From the NCBI GenBank assembly GCA_016218575.1, contig JACRDN010000007.1, positions 1 to 52,673 on the forward strand: a DNA stretch of 52,673 nt, written 5' to 3'. Source of the DNA: Elusimicrobiota bacterium (GTDB lineage: Bacteria > Elusimicrobiota > Elusimicrobia > UBA1565 > UBA9628). The notes beneath the pieces were generated by a model that worked only from the letters and a program-made list of their open reading frames with translations, was not told the origin of the DNA and searched no databases. Made by a program: the position numbers and the translations under genes. This document shows, piece by piece, positions 19,737-28,614 of the stretch; position 1 is the stretch's first letter; each line of letters starts with the position of its first letter.

Positions 19737-21066
19737 GGTCGAGTCGGCGATCAGGGGGCGGCTCGATTGGAGCTTTCTCCTGGCCATGGCGGGCCTCGTT
19801 TGTCTGGGCACCTTGTCCATGATCTCGGCAGCGAGCCCCCTTCCTTACTACACGCAGATACTCCAGCGTCATTTCATCGCCCTGGCCGTGGGGGCCGTTC
19901 TTTTCCTTATCGGGTTCAGCTTCAACTACCAAATTTTCCAGGATCAGGCCAAGGGTGTTTATGCCGTGATCTTGGCGATCCTGTCGGGAGTCCTCATGAT
20001 GGGCATCACACAAAGAGGGCATAAGGCCTGGTTCCACCTGGCTTTCCTGACCTTCCAACCCGCGGAGCTGGCGCGCCTGGCCATGATCCTCGTCATGGCC
20101 GCGTACTTGGATTTCTCGGCCCGCAAGATCACGGAGTTCTCGGCCGTGTTCTACGCCTTGCTCCTGGCCGCACCCATTATGATCCTCATCCTTAAGCAGC
20201 CGGACTTCTCGACCACTCTTACCTTCTTTCCTATCCTGATCGGGATGCTTTTTTGCGCGGGGGCGCGGTACGCTCATATCTTGACCGTGATGGGATACGG
20301 GCTTGTTTCCTTGTCCATGCCCATGCTCTACATTTTCTGCCAGGTGCGTTATCCCCAGGCCGGGCCCGGAACCTGGCCTTATTTCGTGCTCCAGACCTCC
20401 CGGATGGGCCTCACCACGGTCCTGGCCTTGGCGGCCTTGGCCGCCTTGAGCCTGGCGGCCTGGCGTTTGTGCGGCTGGCTGCGCCTCCAGGCCCGTCCCG
20501 TCTATTTCATCGGGGTACCCATGATCCTGGGAGTGGGGCTGGCCTCCGGGGTCATGGTCAACCGCCAGCTCAAGGGCTATCAGCGCAACCGCTTCGTGGC
20601 TTACGTGGCTCCCCAGTCTGACATCCAGGGCGCGGCCTACCACGTGCACCAATCCCAGATCGCGATCGGCTCCGGCGGGGTATTCGGCAAGGGACTTTTC
20701 GCCGGAACTCAGTCCAAGCTGGGGTTCCTTCCGGAGCGCCACACGGATTTCATCTACGCCGTTATCGGGGAAGAGATGGGATTCGTCGGGACGATGAGCT
20801 TGTTGGCCCTCTATCTTCTTCTCATAGGGCGCATCGTGGCCGCCGGCAGATCCGCCCGGGACCGCTACGGGTATTTGATCTGCTGCGGCCTGGCCGCCAT
20901 GTTCGCCTTCGAGCTGGTCTTGAACGTCGGCATGTGCCTGGGCCTTATGCCGGTCGCGGGGATTCCGCTTCCCCTGATTTCATACGGAGGCTCGAGCCTC
21001 GTCATCGCTTTGTGGTCGCTGGGCATCGTGGCCAATATTTATTCGCGGCGCTACGCGCTTTTGTAG
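19726..21066 (+). CDS. rodA: Peptidoglycan polymerase RodA (SEDS family)
   Basis: A 446-residue SEDS glycosyltransferase from the ATG at 19726, inside the end of mrdA; the longer ORF upstream is in the wrong frame for mrdA and rejected. About ten membrane segments. Family motifs include HKAWFHLAFLTFQPAELARLAMILV, LKQPDFSTTLTFFPI (catalytic Asp region), FLPERHTDFIYAVIGEEMGFVG and the ending GIPLPLISYGGSSL. It partners PBP2. Confidence 0.97.
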   Translation: MPIKVESAIRGRLDWSFLLAMAGLVCLGTLSMISAASPLPYYTQILQRHFIALAVGAVLFLIGFSFNYQIFQDQAKGVYAVILAILSGVLMMGITQRGHKAWFHLAFLTFQPAELARLAMILVMAAYLDFSARKITEFSAVFYALLLAAPIMILILKQPDFSTTLTFFPILIGMLFCAGARYAHILTVMGYGLVSLSMPMLYIFCQVRYPQAGPGTWPYFVLQTSRMGLTTVLALAALAALSLAAWRLCGWLRLQARPVYFIGVPMILGVGLASGVMVNRQLKGYQRNRFVAYVAPQSDIQGAAYHVHQSQIAIGSGGVFGKGLFAGTQSKLGFLPERHTDFIYAVIGEEMGFVGTMSLLALYLLLIGRIVAAGRSARDRYGYLICCGLAAMFAFELVLNVGMCLGLMPVAGIPLPLISYGGSSLVIALWSLGIVANIYSRRYALL

Positions 21067-21086
21067 CGCGCGCGCGGAGGATTCAC

Positions 21087-22793
21087 ATGAACGAGAACAT
21101 TGAAGGGGAAACGGCTCCCCGGGACGCGAAGCCGGAAACTGTCCCGGCCGAACCCCAAGGCGCGCCGGCGCAGCCTGCCGGCGAGAACCGCCAGCACGAT
21201 GGCCGGCGCCGCCGCAGGCGGGGCGGGCGCGAGCGCGATGGAGGCAGGGGCGAGAGACAGCCCGGCCAGCATCAGGGCCAGCACCAGCGCCAGGAAAGGC
21301 CCCATCATGAGGGCGGAGGCAGGCCCCATGAAAATCAGCACCAGCACCGCTCCGCCAAGAAGGTCAAGCGCGAGGTTTTGGCCAATACGAGCTTCGAGGA
21401 GACGCGCATCGCGATCCTCGAGGACGGCCGGCTTTCCGAGCTTCTTTGGGAGCGCAAGAGCGAGGCCAGCATCGTCGGAAACATTTATAAAGGCGTGGTG
21501 GAAAACGTGCTTCCCGGAATCTCCTCGGCCTTCGTCAACATCGGCTTCGAGAAGAATGCCTACCTTTATATATCGGACGTTCTCGGCCAGCGCGGGGCCG
21601 CCATAGACGCCACGCTCAAGAAGGGCCAGCAGATCATGATCCAGGTGGCCAAGGAGGCCATCGGGACCAAGGGCATGAAGGTGACGATGGATGTCTCCCT
21701 TCCCGGGCGCTACCTCGTGTTCATGCCCTTTCAGGACACGGTGGGCATCTCCAAGCACATCGAGGACGCCCATGAGCGCAAAAGGCTCCAGACCGTGGTC
21801 GAGGGCCTGGCCGCGGCCCACCTGAGCGGCACAGGGGTCGTGGTGCGCACCGAGGCCGAGGGGGCCAGCGCCGAGGAGCTGGAGCGCGAAGTCAAGTACC
21901 TTTTCGCCACGTGGAGCGCCATCCAGAAGAAATTCGAGACCCAGCCGGGCCCAGCGCTTCTGCACAAGGACTTGGATCTGACCCTCCAGGTGGCCCGGGA
22001 TATCCTCTCGGACCAGGTCTACGTCTACCTTCTCGACAACAAGGAGAACCACAAGAACGTCCTGGACTTCGTGCGCGAGATCTCCCCGGACCTCTGCGAG
22101 CGGGTGCGCTGTTACGACGCCAAGACGCCGATTTTCAAGGCCTTCAACCTGGAAGGTGAGATCGAGAATCTGCGCAAGATCAAGGTGGCTCTCCCGAACG
22201 GCGGCTCCATCGTGATCCAGGAAGCGGAGTCCCTCTGCGCCATAGACGTCAATACCGGGCGCTTCACGGGGTCTAAGTCCCAGGAGGAGACGGTCACCCA
22301 GACCAACATCGAGGCGGCCCACGAGATCGCGCATCAAATCCGCCTGCGCAACATCGGCGGGATCATCGTCGTGGACTTCATCGACATGAGGAAGGCCTCC
22401 AACCGCAATAAGGTCATGGAGGCCTTCGCCCAGTCCGTGAGGTCGGACCGGGCCAAGATCCGGATCCTCCCGATCACGAGGCTGGGCCTTATCGAGATGA
22501 CGCGCGAGAGAAAGCGCGAATCTACGGTGAGCCTTATCACCGACGAGTGCCCGCAGTGCAAGGGTGCTGGCCGGGTCCTTTCGAGCGAGACCTTGCGCAT
22601 CCGCATCCAGCGCGAGATCTACGAGATGACCGCGGGCCGCCCCGGCGGCCAAATACGCCTCCAACTCCATCCGGGCCTGGCCGAGGTGTTCCGGTCCCAG
22701 CAGGCCCTCATCGAGAAGAACATCCAGCGCTCGATCAAGATCAACGGCGAGCCCATGCTGCCCTGGGAGGAGTACCGCATCGTTCTCGAATGA
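21087..22793 (+). CDS. rng: Ribonuclease E/G family endoribonuclease with R/Q/H-rich N-terminal tail
   Basis: A 568-residue RNase E/G. Residues 1-95 are low complexity, with an Arg run (GRRRRRRGGRER) and Gln/His-rich segments (QHQGQHQRQERPHHEGG). The S1 domain follows at about 125-190 (IVGNIYKGVVENVLPGISSAF). The catalytic Mg-binding Asp residues are D387 (AIDVNTGRFTG) and D430 (VVDFIDM). The Zn-link CPQC is at 488-491. It lacks the long C-terminal degradosome scaffold of RNase E, so it is closer to RNase G in length; the tail is instead N-terminal. Linked to rodA as mreB-rodA-rng clusters often are. Confidence 0.95.
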   Translation: MNENIEGETAPRDAKPETVPAEPQGAPAQPAGENRQHDGRRRRRRGGRERDGGRGERQPGQHQGQHQRQERPHHEGGGRPHENQHQHRSAKKVKREVLANTSFEETRIAILEDGRLSELLWERKSEASIVGNIYKGVVENVLPGISSAFVNIGFEKNAYLYISDVLGQRGAAIDATLKKGQQIMIQVAKEAIGTKGMKVTMDVSLPGRYLVFMPFQDTVGISKHIEDAHERKRLQTVVEGLAAAHLSGTGVVVRTEAEGASAEELEREVKYLFATWSAIQKKFETQPGPALLHKDLDLTLQVARDILSDQVYVYLLDNKENHKNVLDFVREISPDLCERVRCYDAKTPIFKAFNLEGEIENLRKIKVALPNGGSIVIQEAESLCAIDVNTGRFTGSKSQEETVTQTNIEAAHEIAHQIRLRNIGGIIVVDFIDMRKASNRNKVMEAFAQSVRSDRAKIRILPITRLGLIEMTRERKRESTVSLITDECPQCKGAGRVLSSETLRIRIQREIYEMTAGRPGGQIRLQLHPGLAEVFRSQQALIEKNIQRSIKINGEPMLPWEEYRIVLE

Positions 22794-24349
22794 GGCGCAT
22801 TCTCCTCCTGCCGTTGCTGCTGCTTATCGGGGCCGGTCTTTCCTGGGCCGAGACCTTGTCCGTGACCGTTTCCGGGCATAGGCGGGATCCCCTCTCGGCC
22901 CACAAGGTGGGCTCGGCGCATTACATCGGAGCCAAGCAGGCCGCCCGGCTTTACGGCGCCCAGGTCTACTGGTATCCGGTTTCCGGCCGGGTCCAAATGA
23001 GCTTGAGGGGCAAGCCCCTGCTCTTCCTGGTCGAGTCCAAGACCGCTCGCCTGAACGGCCAAGAAGTCCGGCTCGAGGCCCCGGTGATCGTGCGCGGCTC
23101 CCAGGCCATGGTGCCCCTGTCGTTCTTTCTCTCCGAGGAGTTCGCCTCCTGGTCAGGCTTTGAGACCTCCTTCAACCCCCGGACGCGCCTTGTCGCCGTG
23201 GACCACGAGAGCTCGATCGGCCCCCTGCGCTGGTTCTCCTACAAGGGCTATACCCGAGTGGTCCTCGAGCTGTCGCAGAAGCTGCGCTACAACGTGGCCC
23301 CCCGCGGGGTCGGGGGCCTCGAGCTCAGCATTCCTTTCGGCGCTCTGGAAGGTCCGGAGGAGGCGAAGATCGCGGATGGGATCGTGGACTCGGTCATTCT
23401 TAAGCCCGGCTCCAAGGCCGCCGTGCTCTCGGTCAAGACCGCCGGAGCCCAGGTGCGCTGGAAGATCCAGGAGCTCGAGCGGCCGCGGCGGGTGGTGATT
23501 GACTTTAGCTCCGATGGAGTCCAGGCTTCTGCTCCAAATCCCCCACGTGAAGCGTCCGACTACAAGCCCGAGACATCCATGGAAGGGCTCTCGACAGCGG
23601 CGTCTCCTACGGCCGCCAAAGGGAGACGCCGCATAGTGATAGATGCGGGACACGGGGGAAAGGACTCCGGAGCCACCGGCCGGCGCGGCGTCCAGGAGAA
23701 GGACATCAACCTTCTCGCGGCCCAGGAGCTGGCGGCTCTCTTGAACGAGGAGGGCCATTTCGATGTGCTCATGACCCGCAACGACGACACCTTCATCCCC
23801 TTGGCCGAGCGCTCGCGCCTGGCCAACGAGTTCGGGGCGGATCTCTTCATCTCCGTCCACTGCAACGCCTCCCGGAGCTCCGGAGACACCGGTTACGAGG
23901 TCTACTTCCTGTCCGAAAAGGCCTCCGACCCGGAGGCCGAGCGCCCAGCCGAGTTCGAGAACTCGGTCCTGAAGTTGGAGGACCACGCCCCCCAGGACGG
24001 CCAGGCCTCAATTCTCCTGGGGGAGCTCAGCAAGACAGAGAACATCAACGCCGCCTCGGAGCTCGCGGCCCTGATTGCGCGCTCGCTGTCGCGGCGAGTG
24101 GCTCTATTCAACCGCGGGGTCAAGCAGGCCGCCTTCTACGTTTTGCGCGGGACCCACGCCCCCTCGATCCTGGTCGAGATGGCCTATCTGACCCACAGGC
24201 AGGATGAGAGAAAGCTCGAATCCCGCAAATTCAGGCGCAAGATCGTGGACGGCGTTTACGCGGGCCTGGTCGAGTACTCCAAACGCCAGGGCTGGTTCGC
24301 GAATTCGGAGGGGGAGGCCCATGGGCAGGCTGCCGCCGGCCGTCACTGA
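22790..24349 (+). CDS. N-acetylmuramoyl-L-alanine amidase (Amidase_3)
   Basis: From the ATG at 22790, overlapping rng by ATGA, the protein has 519 residues. A signal peptide (about residues 1-19) ends in GLSWAE. A copper-amine-oxidase-N-like and an AMIN-like region cover residues ~30-270. The catalytic Amidase_3 domain starts at ~282 with RIVIDAGHGGKDSGATG (zinc His), a Glu in QEKDINLL, the second zinc His in ISVHCNAS, and the catalytic Glu in ILVEMAYLTH. It cleaves the amide bond between MurNAc and the stem peptide in the periplasm, consistent with its place among wall genes. Similar to AmiC or AmiB. Confidence 0.93.
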   Translation: MRRILLLPLLLLIGAGLSWAETLSVTVSGHRRDPLSAHKVGSAHYIGAKQAARLYGAQVYWYPVSGRVQMSLRGKPLLFLVESKTARLNGQEVRLEAPVIVRGSQAMVPLSFFLSEEFASWSGFETSFNPRTRLVAVDHESSIGPLRWFSYKGYTRVVLELSQKLRYNVAPRGVGGLELSIPFGALEGPEEAKIADGIVDSVILKPGSKAAVLSVKTAGAQVRWKIQELERPRRVVIDFSSDGVQASAPNPPREASDYKPETSMEGLSTAASPTAAKGRRRIVIDAGHGGKDSGATGRRGVQEKDINLLAAQELAALLNEEGHFDVLMTRNDDTFIPLAERSRLANEFGADLFISVHCNASRSSGDTGYEVYFLSEKASDPEAERPAEFENSVLKLEDHAPQDGQASILLGELSKTENINAASELAALIARSLSRRVALFNRGVKQAAFYVLRGTHAPSILVEMAYLTHRQDERKLESRKFRRKIVDGVYAGLVEYSKRQGWFANSEGEAHGQAAAGRH

Positions 24350-25163
24350 AATGGCTTTGAAAAGCTTGGCGGCGCGGCCCATCGGGATATTCGACTCTGG
24401 CTTGGGGGGGCTTACCGTCTTCCAGGCTTTAAGCCGCCGCATGCCCCATGAAAATTTGGTTTATTTCGGCGATACGGCCCGCGTGCCCTACGGCTCAAAG
24501 TCCAGGGAGGCGGTGACGCGCTACTCCCTGCAGGTGGCCGAGTTCCTGGCCGGGCGCGGGATCAAGGTCCTGGTCGTGGCCTGCAACACCTCCTCAGCTT
24601 TGGCCCTGGAGGCGATCAAAAGGAGGCTGTCGATTCCCGTTCTCGGGGTGATCGAGCCCGGGGCCCGGGCCGCGGCCCGGGCGACACGGCGTGGCACGGT
24701 GGGCATCATCGGCACCGAGGCTACGATCGCCTCCGGGGCCTACGAGCGCGCGCTCAAGGCGCGCTCGCCCCGGGTCAAGGCCGTGAGCCGGGCCTGTCCC
24801 CTTTTCGTGCCCTTGGTCGAGGAGGGCTGGTGGGCGCACCCGGTGGCCGAGGCCGTGGCCAGGGAGTATTTAGGGTCCTTGAAAAGGGCGCGGGTAGATT
24901 CCGTTATTTTAGGGTGCACCCATTATCCTCTGTTGAAGAATATCTTGGGCCAAGTTCTCGGCCCCAGGGTCAATCTTATCGACTCGGCCGAGCAAACCGC
25001 TTTGGAGACGGAAAATCTGCTGGAGAATCTCAATCTGAGAAAGAAGACGGGCAAGGCCGCGCGGGCGTTCTACGTTTCGGACTCCCCGGAGCGCTTCCTG
25101 AAGCTAAGCAGGCGCCTCTTGGGGGTCAAGGTGGGACGGGTCGTTCGGCATCCGTTGGATTAG
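24321..25163 (+). CDS. murI: Glutamate racemase
   Basis: A ~280-residue glutamate racemase that makes D-Glu for peptidoglycan. Motifs: IGIFDSGLGGLTVFQAL, YFGDTARVPYGSKS, first catalytic Cys in VVACNTSSALAL, second in VILGCTHYPLL. The ATG at 24321 is chosen because GGAGG lies just upstream, giving a 29-base overlap with the amidase gene; the ATG at 24351 (MALKSLAARPIG) is the alternative. Confidence 0.95.
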   Translation: MGRLPPAVTEMALKSLAARPIGIFDSGLGGLTVFQALSRRMPHENLVYFGDTARVPYGSKSREAVTRYSLQVAEFLAGRGIKVLVVACNTSSALALEAIKRRLSIPVLGVIEPGARAAARATRRGTVGIIGTEATIASGAYERALKARSPRVKAVSRACPLFVPLVEEGWWAHPVAEAVAREYLGSLKRARVDSVILGCTHYPLLKNILGQVLGPRVNLIDSAEQTALETENLLENLNLRKKTGKAARAFYVSDSPERFLKLSRRLLGVKVGRVVRHPLD

Positions 25164-25186
25164 GTCGGGCTAAAAGAGGTACAGGT

Positions 25187-26227
25187 ATGAACGAGGAAAG
25201 GCCGGGACAGGGCGGACAAAACCAGAGGCCGTTCAAGAGATACGGCCGGCCCCAACATCAGCATCACAAGGGCCAGCATCATCACCATCCCAATCATCAC
25301 CGCCGGGATGGGGGAGGTCCGCCCCGAGACAACCGCGGCGGGGGCCCGAGGCCCTATGTCCAGAGCGAGGCCGAGAAGCTTTTCATGGGCAAGACCCCGG
25401 TGGATCCCCACCAGTGGATACAGCTCGAGAAGGGCTCCACCGACCCCTCCATGAGGGCCATGGACCTCCTCTGCCCCATCGGGCGCGGCACCCGCGGCCT
25501 CATCGTGGCCCCGCCTAAGGCCGGCAAGACTACCTTCCTCAAGCAAATCTCCAACGCGGTGGCCGGGGTGGACCCCAAGATCAAGCAGTTCTGCCTTCTC
25601 ATAGACGAGAGGCCCGAGGAAGTCACTGACTTCAAAAGGAGCGTGCCGGCCGAGGTCGTCGCCTCCTCGAGCGACCAAAGCTATGACCGGCACGTGGCCG
25701 TGGCCGAGGGTTTGATGCGCCAGGCCGTAGCCTTGGCCTCCCAGGGCGAGGACGTCTTCATCCTCCTCGATTCTCTGACGAGGCTTGCCCGGGTGCACAA
25801 CCAGTTCGCCACGGGATCGCGCACCATGACCGGCGGCTTGGATTCCCGGGCCATGGAGGTGCCGCGCCGCTTCTTCGGCGCGGCCCGCAAGCTCGAGGAG
25901 GGGGGCTCGCTCACGATTCTGGCCACCATCCTGGTCGAGACCGGGAGCAAGATGGACGAGGTCATCTTCCAGGAGTTCAAGGGCACCGGAAACATGGAGC
26001 TCGTGCTGTTCCGGCAGGCCGCGGAGATGCGCATCTTCCCGGCCTTGAAGGTCCGCGACAGCGGGACCCGCAAGGAGGAGAAGCTCCTGCCGTCCGAGGT
26101 CCTGGAGGGGGTCTGGAAGCTGCGCCGCCACATGGCGGGCCTGGGCGACATCGAGGCCATCCGCGCCTTCAACGAAATGCTCCGCGTCCAAAAAACCAAC
26201 AAAGCCTTATTGGCGGCCTTGCGCTGA
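25187..26227 (+). CDS. rho: Transcription termination factor Rho, lacking the N-terminal RNA-binding domain
   Basis: A 346-residue Rho; the family is usually about 420 residues. Residues 1-57 are Gln/His/Gly/Arg-rich (HQHHKGQHHHHPNHHRRDGG). The ATPase starts at about 64 (KLFMGKTPVDP), with Walker A APPKAGKTT (108-116), CLLIDERPEEVTDFKRSV, Walker B VFILLDSLTRLAR, the arginine-finger region and the R-loop FKGTGNMEL. The helical and cold-shock-like primary RNA-binding domains of canonical Rho are not visible, and upstream in-frame sequence inside murI does not supply them. The motor and secondary RNA site seem intact, so it should still be an RNA-dependent hexameric ATPase; how it loads RNA is unclear. 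Confidence 0.93.
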   Translation: MNEERPGQGGQNQRPFKRYGRPQHQHHKGQHHHHPNHHRRDGGGPPRDNRGGGPRPYVQSEAEKLFMGKTPVDPHQWIQLEKGSTDPSMRAMDLLCPIGRGTRGLIVAPPKAGKTTFLKQISNAVAGVDPKIKQFCLLIDERPEEVTDFKRSVPAEVVASSSDQSYDRHVAVAEGLMRQAVALASQGEDVFILLDSLTRLARVHNQFATGSRTMTGGLDSRAMEVPRRFFGAARKLEEGGSLTILATILVETGSKMDEVIFQEFKGTGNMELVLFRQAAEMRIFPALKVRDSGTRKEEKLLPSEVLEGVWKLRRHMAGLGDIEAIRAFNEMLRVQKTNKALLAALR

Positions 26228-26249
26228 ATTCGGTGACAGTTACCGAATT
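26227..26249. promoter_or_regulatory. Inverted repeat between rho and the RidA gene
   Basis: Arms AATTCGGTGA (26227-26236) and TTACCGAATT (26240-26249) match at 9 of 10 positions around a 3-base centre. The repeat begins on the last base of the rho stop and ends six bases before the RidA ATG. It could be an operator for a dimeric regulator. It lacks a T-run, so a terminator is less likely. Confidence 0.45.
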
Positions 26250-26255
26250 ATCCCG

Positions 26256-26603
26256 ATGGCAACGCCGATAGGGCCGTATTCCCCCTTCGTGGCGCGAGGG
26301 GGCTGGGTTTTCGTTTCCGGCCAGATCGGAGCGGACGCCGAGGGCCGGCTCGCCCCCGGGATAGAAGCTCAAACCGAACAATGTCTGAGAAATCTAGAGT
26401 CAGTTCTTGCCGAGGCCGGGCTTAACGCCTCGTCCGTGGTCAAAACCACGGTTTTCATGGCGGATTTGACCCAGTTCGCGTCCATGAACGAGGTCTACGC
26501 CCGCCATTTTAAGCCCCCCTTCCCCGCCCGGGCCACGGTCGGGGTCGCGGCCTTGCCCAAGGGGGCCTTGGTGGAAATCGAGGCGGTGGCGGTTGCAGGG
26601 TAG
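26256..26603 (+). CDS. RidA/YjgF family reactive-intermediate deaminase
   Basis: A 115-residue RidA-like protein. Family motifs IGPYSPFVARGGWVFVSGQIG, GIEAQTEQCLRNLESVLAEAG and PARATVGVAALPKGALVEIEA are present, including the Arg (in PARATV) and Glu (in VEIEA) of the trimer active site. RidA hydrolyses 2-aminoacrylate and other enamine/imine products of PLP enzymes. It converges on the regulator gene that follows. Confidence 0.92.
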   Translation: MATPIGPYSPFVARGGWVFVSGQIGADAEGRLAPGIEAQTEQCLRNLESVLAEAGLNASSVVKTTVFMADLTQFASMNEVYARHFKPPFPARATVGVAALPKGALVEIEAVAVAG

Positions 26604-26605
26604 GA

Positions 26606-26947
26606 TCAGTCCCGCTTCTTGGACAACGTCCGCACCACGTCCAGTATATGCTCCCTTTCGCGGGGCTTCTTGTCGCGGATGAGCTGGGTGAATTGCTGGG
26701 CCGCGTCGTAGAGCTCGTCTTTGGGTGGTGCCGGCTCGTCCTTGAACAGCTCCGCCACGGGAATCCTCAGGGCTAACGCCAGCTTGTGGATGGTGTCTAG
26801 GCTGGCCGGCTTGCCCCTATTCTCTACGTAGCTTAAAAAACTGGTGCTGATTTGTGCCAATCCCGCCAGTTGCTCGATGGTCAGCTTGGCCCTGAGCCTT
26901 TCCTGCCGCACCCTCTGGCCCACCATGACGTGAATGCTCTTGACCAT
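26606..26947 (-). CDS. XRE-family transcriptional regulator
   Basis: A 113-residue protein with an N-terminal Cro/C1-type HTH (about residues 8-62: VRQERLRAKLTIEQLAGLAQ, ISTSFLSYVENRGKPASL) and a charged helical C-terminus. It is transcribed away from hsdM, 85 bases apart, the arrangement seen with controller proteins of restriction systems. A perfect palindrome in the shared space (26998-27015) is the obvious candidate operator. Role as regulator of the hsd genes is inferred from position. Confidence 0.85.
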   Translation of the reverse strand: MVKSIHVMVGQRVRQERLRAKLTIEQLAGLAQISTSFLSYVENRGKPASLDTIHKLALALRIPVAELFKDEPAPPKDELYDAAQQFTQLIRDKKPREREHILDVVRTLSKKRD

Positions 26948-26997
26948 AGCCTTTTCCCATTGTAGGGGTTACAAAAGGCCTCGGCCATTATCTGTAG

Positions 26998-27015
26998 GTC
27001 AAATATGTATTTGAC
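26998..27015. promoter_or_regulatory. Perfect palindrome, probable operator at the hsdM promoter
   Basis: GTCAAATATGTATTTGAC is an 8-base perfect inverted repeat with a 2-base centre. It lies where the -35 element of the hsdM promoter should be, given the TATAAT at 27022-27027, and within the divergent space shared with the XRE gene. This geometry suits repression of hsdM and autoregulation. Confidence 0.6.
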
Positions 27016-27021
27016 TATTAG

Positions 27022-27027
27022 TATAAT
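27022..27027 (+). promoter_or_regulatory. -10 box of hsdM (TATAAT), probably leaderless transcript
   Basis: An exact consensus TATAAT ends five bases before the hsdM GTG (27033). Transcription would begin at or within a base or two of the start codon, giving a leaderless mRNA. No Shine-Dalgarno sequence is seen before 27033. No consensus -35 is present, and the palindrome occupies that place. Confidence 0.5.
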
Positions 27028-27032
27028 ACGCC

Positions 27033-28574
27033 GTGGCCATCGCCAAAAAAGCTGCGGTTTTAGGCTTCGAGGCCAAGCTCTGGCAGGCCGCCGACAAACT
27101 GCGCAACAACATGGACGCGGCCGAGTACAAGCACGTCGTCCTTGGCCTCATCTTCCTGAAGTACATCTCCGACGCCTTCGAGGATCTGCACGCGAGGCTC
27201 TCGGCCGACAAGGGCTCCGATCCCGAGGACAAGGACGAATATCTGGCGGAGAACGTGTTCTGGGTGCCCAAGGAGGCCCGCTGGAGCTTCCTTCAGGGCC
27301 GGGCCAAGCAGCCGGGCATCGGGAAAGTCCTCGACGACGCCATGGTCGCGATCGAGCGGGACAATAAGGTCTTGAAAGGCGTGCTCCCCAAGGATTTCGG
27401 CAGGCCCGCCCTCGACAAGCAGAGGCTGGGAGAGCTCATAGACCTTGTCGGCACGATCGGTCTTGGCGACAGGGAGAGCCGGTCCAAGGACGTCCTCGGC
27501 CGGGTCTATGAATACTTCCTCTCGGAGTTCGCGAGCGCCGAGGGAAAAAAAGGCGGACAATTTTACACTCCCCGGTCGGTGGTCCAGCTCCTAGTCGAGA
27601 TGCTGGCGCCCTACAAGGGGCGGGTTTACGACCCGTGCTGCGGCTCCGGAGGGATGTTCGTCCAAAGCGAAAAGTTCATCGAGCAGCATGGCGGGCGGGT
27701 GGGAGACATCAGCGTTTACGGGCAAGAATCAAACCACACGACCTGGCGCCTGGCCAAGATGAACCTGGCCATCCGCGGGATTGACGCCAATCTAGGCCCC
27801 GAGCACGCGGACAGCTTCCACCGGGACCTCCACCCCGATCTCAAGGCCGACTTCATCCTGGCCAATCCCCCGTTCAACGACAGCGATTGGAAGGGCGAGC
27901 TCGTGCGCGAGGACAAGCGCTGGCAATTTGGGACCCCGCCCGCCGGAAACGCCAACTACGCCTGGATCTCCCATTTCATCCACCATTTGGCTCCGGGCGG
28001 CCTGGCGGGATTTGTGCTTGCCAACGGCTCCATGTCCTCCAACACCTCCGGCGAGGGCGATATTCGCAAGGCGATCATAGAGGCGGATCTCGTGGACTGC
28101 ATGGCGGCCCTGCCGGGCCAGCTGTTCTACTCGACCCAAATCCCGGTGTGCTTGTGGTTTCTGGCCCGCGACCGCAAGGGCGGCCGGCTGCGGGACCGCC
28201 GCGGCGAGGTGCTTTTCATTGACGCCCGCAAGCTCGGCTTCATGATAGACCGCGTCCACCGTGAGCTTGCCGACGCCGACATCAAAAAAATCGTGGGCGC
28301 CTACCGTTCCTGGCGCGGAGACAAGGACTGCAAGGCGAAGTACCAGGACGTCCCCGGCTTCTGCAAGTCCGCCAAGCTCGAAGAAATCCGCCAGCACGGT
28401 CACGTCCTCACCCCCGGCCGCTACGTGGGAGCAGAAGCGGCGGAGGACGACGGCGAGCCATTCGACCAGAAGATGAGACGCCTCACCGCCCAGCTCAGGG
28501 AGCAATTCTCCGAATCCTTAAAGCTCGAGCGCGCCATCAGGGAGAATCTTAAGAAGGTGGGGTATCCGTTGTGA
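27033..28574 (+). CDS. hsdM: Type I restriction-modification system, methyltransferase subunit
   Basis: A 513-residue N6-adenine methyltransferase. The N-terminal HsdM domain begins [33 protein letters not shown]. The SAM-binding motif I is DPCCGSGG starting at D200, and the catalytic motif IV is NPPF (278-281). With HsdS it methylates the target and with HsdR it forms the restriction complex. The start GTG fits the family N-terminus; no other Met precedes the conserved region. A 3' hairpin pair follows the stop. Confidence 0.97.
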   Translation: MAIAKKAAVLGFEAKLWQAADKLRNNMDAAEYKHVVLGLIFLKYISDAFEDLHARLSADKGSDPEDKDEYLAENVFWVPKEARWSFLQGRAKQPGIGKVLDDAMVAIERDNKVLKGVLPKDFGRPALDKQRLGELIDLVGTIGLGDRESRSKDVLGRVYEYFLSEFASAEGKKGGQFYTPRSVVQLLVEMLAPYKGRVYDPCCGSGGMFVQSEKFIEQHGGRVGDISVYGQESNHTTWRLAKMNLAIRGIDANLGPEHADSFHRDLHPDLKADFILANPPFNDSDWKGELVREDKRWQFGTPPAGNANYAWISHFIHHLAPGGLAGFVLANGSMSSNTSGEGDIRKAIIEADLVDCMAALPGQLFYSTQIPVCLWFLARDRKGGRLRDRRGEVLFIDARKLGFMIDRVHRELADADIKKIVGAYRSWRGDKDCKAKYQDVPGFCKSAKLEEIRQHGHVLTPGRYVGAEAAEDDGEPFDQKMRRLTAQLREQFSESLKLERAIRENLKKVGYPL

Positions 28575-28587
28575 TGGCAGGGGTCAT

Positions 28588-28614
28588 GAACTTATCACAA
28601 TTTGTGATAAGTTC
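28588..28614. repeat. Palindrome, copy 1 of a 27-base tandem pair
   Basis: Arms GAACTTATCACAA and TTGTGATAAGTTC form a perfect 13-base inverted repeat around a single T, 13 bases after the hsdM stop. A second, diverged copy (22 of 27 bases) starts 34 bases later. It may act as operator or as an hsdM 3' hairpin, and it contains the last codons of the ORF6N gene on the other strand. Confidence 0.7.

Noticed and set aside
24830-25186. Upstream in-frame extension of rho that might hold the RNA-binding domain
   Set aside because: It overlaps the conserved 3' half of murI in another frame and shows no OB-fold pattern.
27011-27027. TTGACT followed by TATAAT as a -35/-10 pair for hsdM
   Set aside because: The spacing between the two boxes is only five bases. 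TTGACT is the right arm of the palindrome, not a usable -35.
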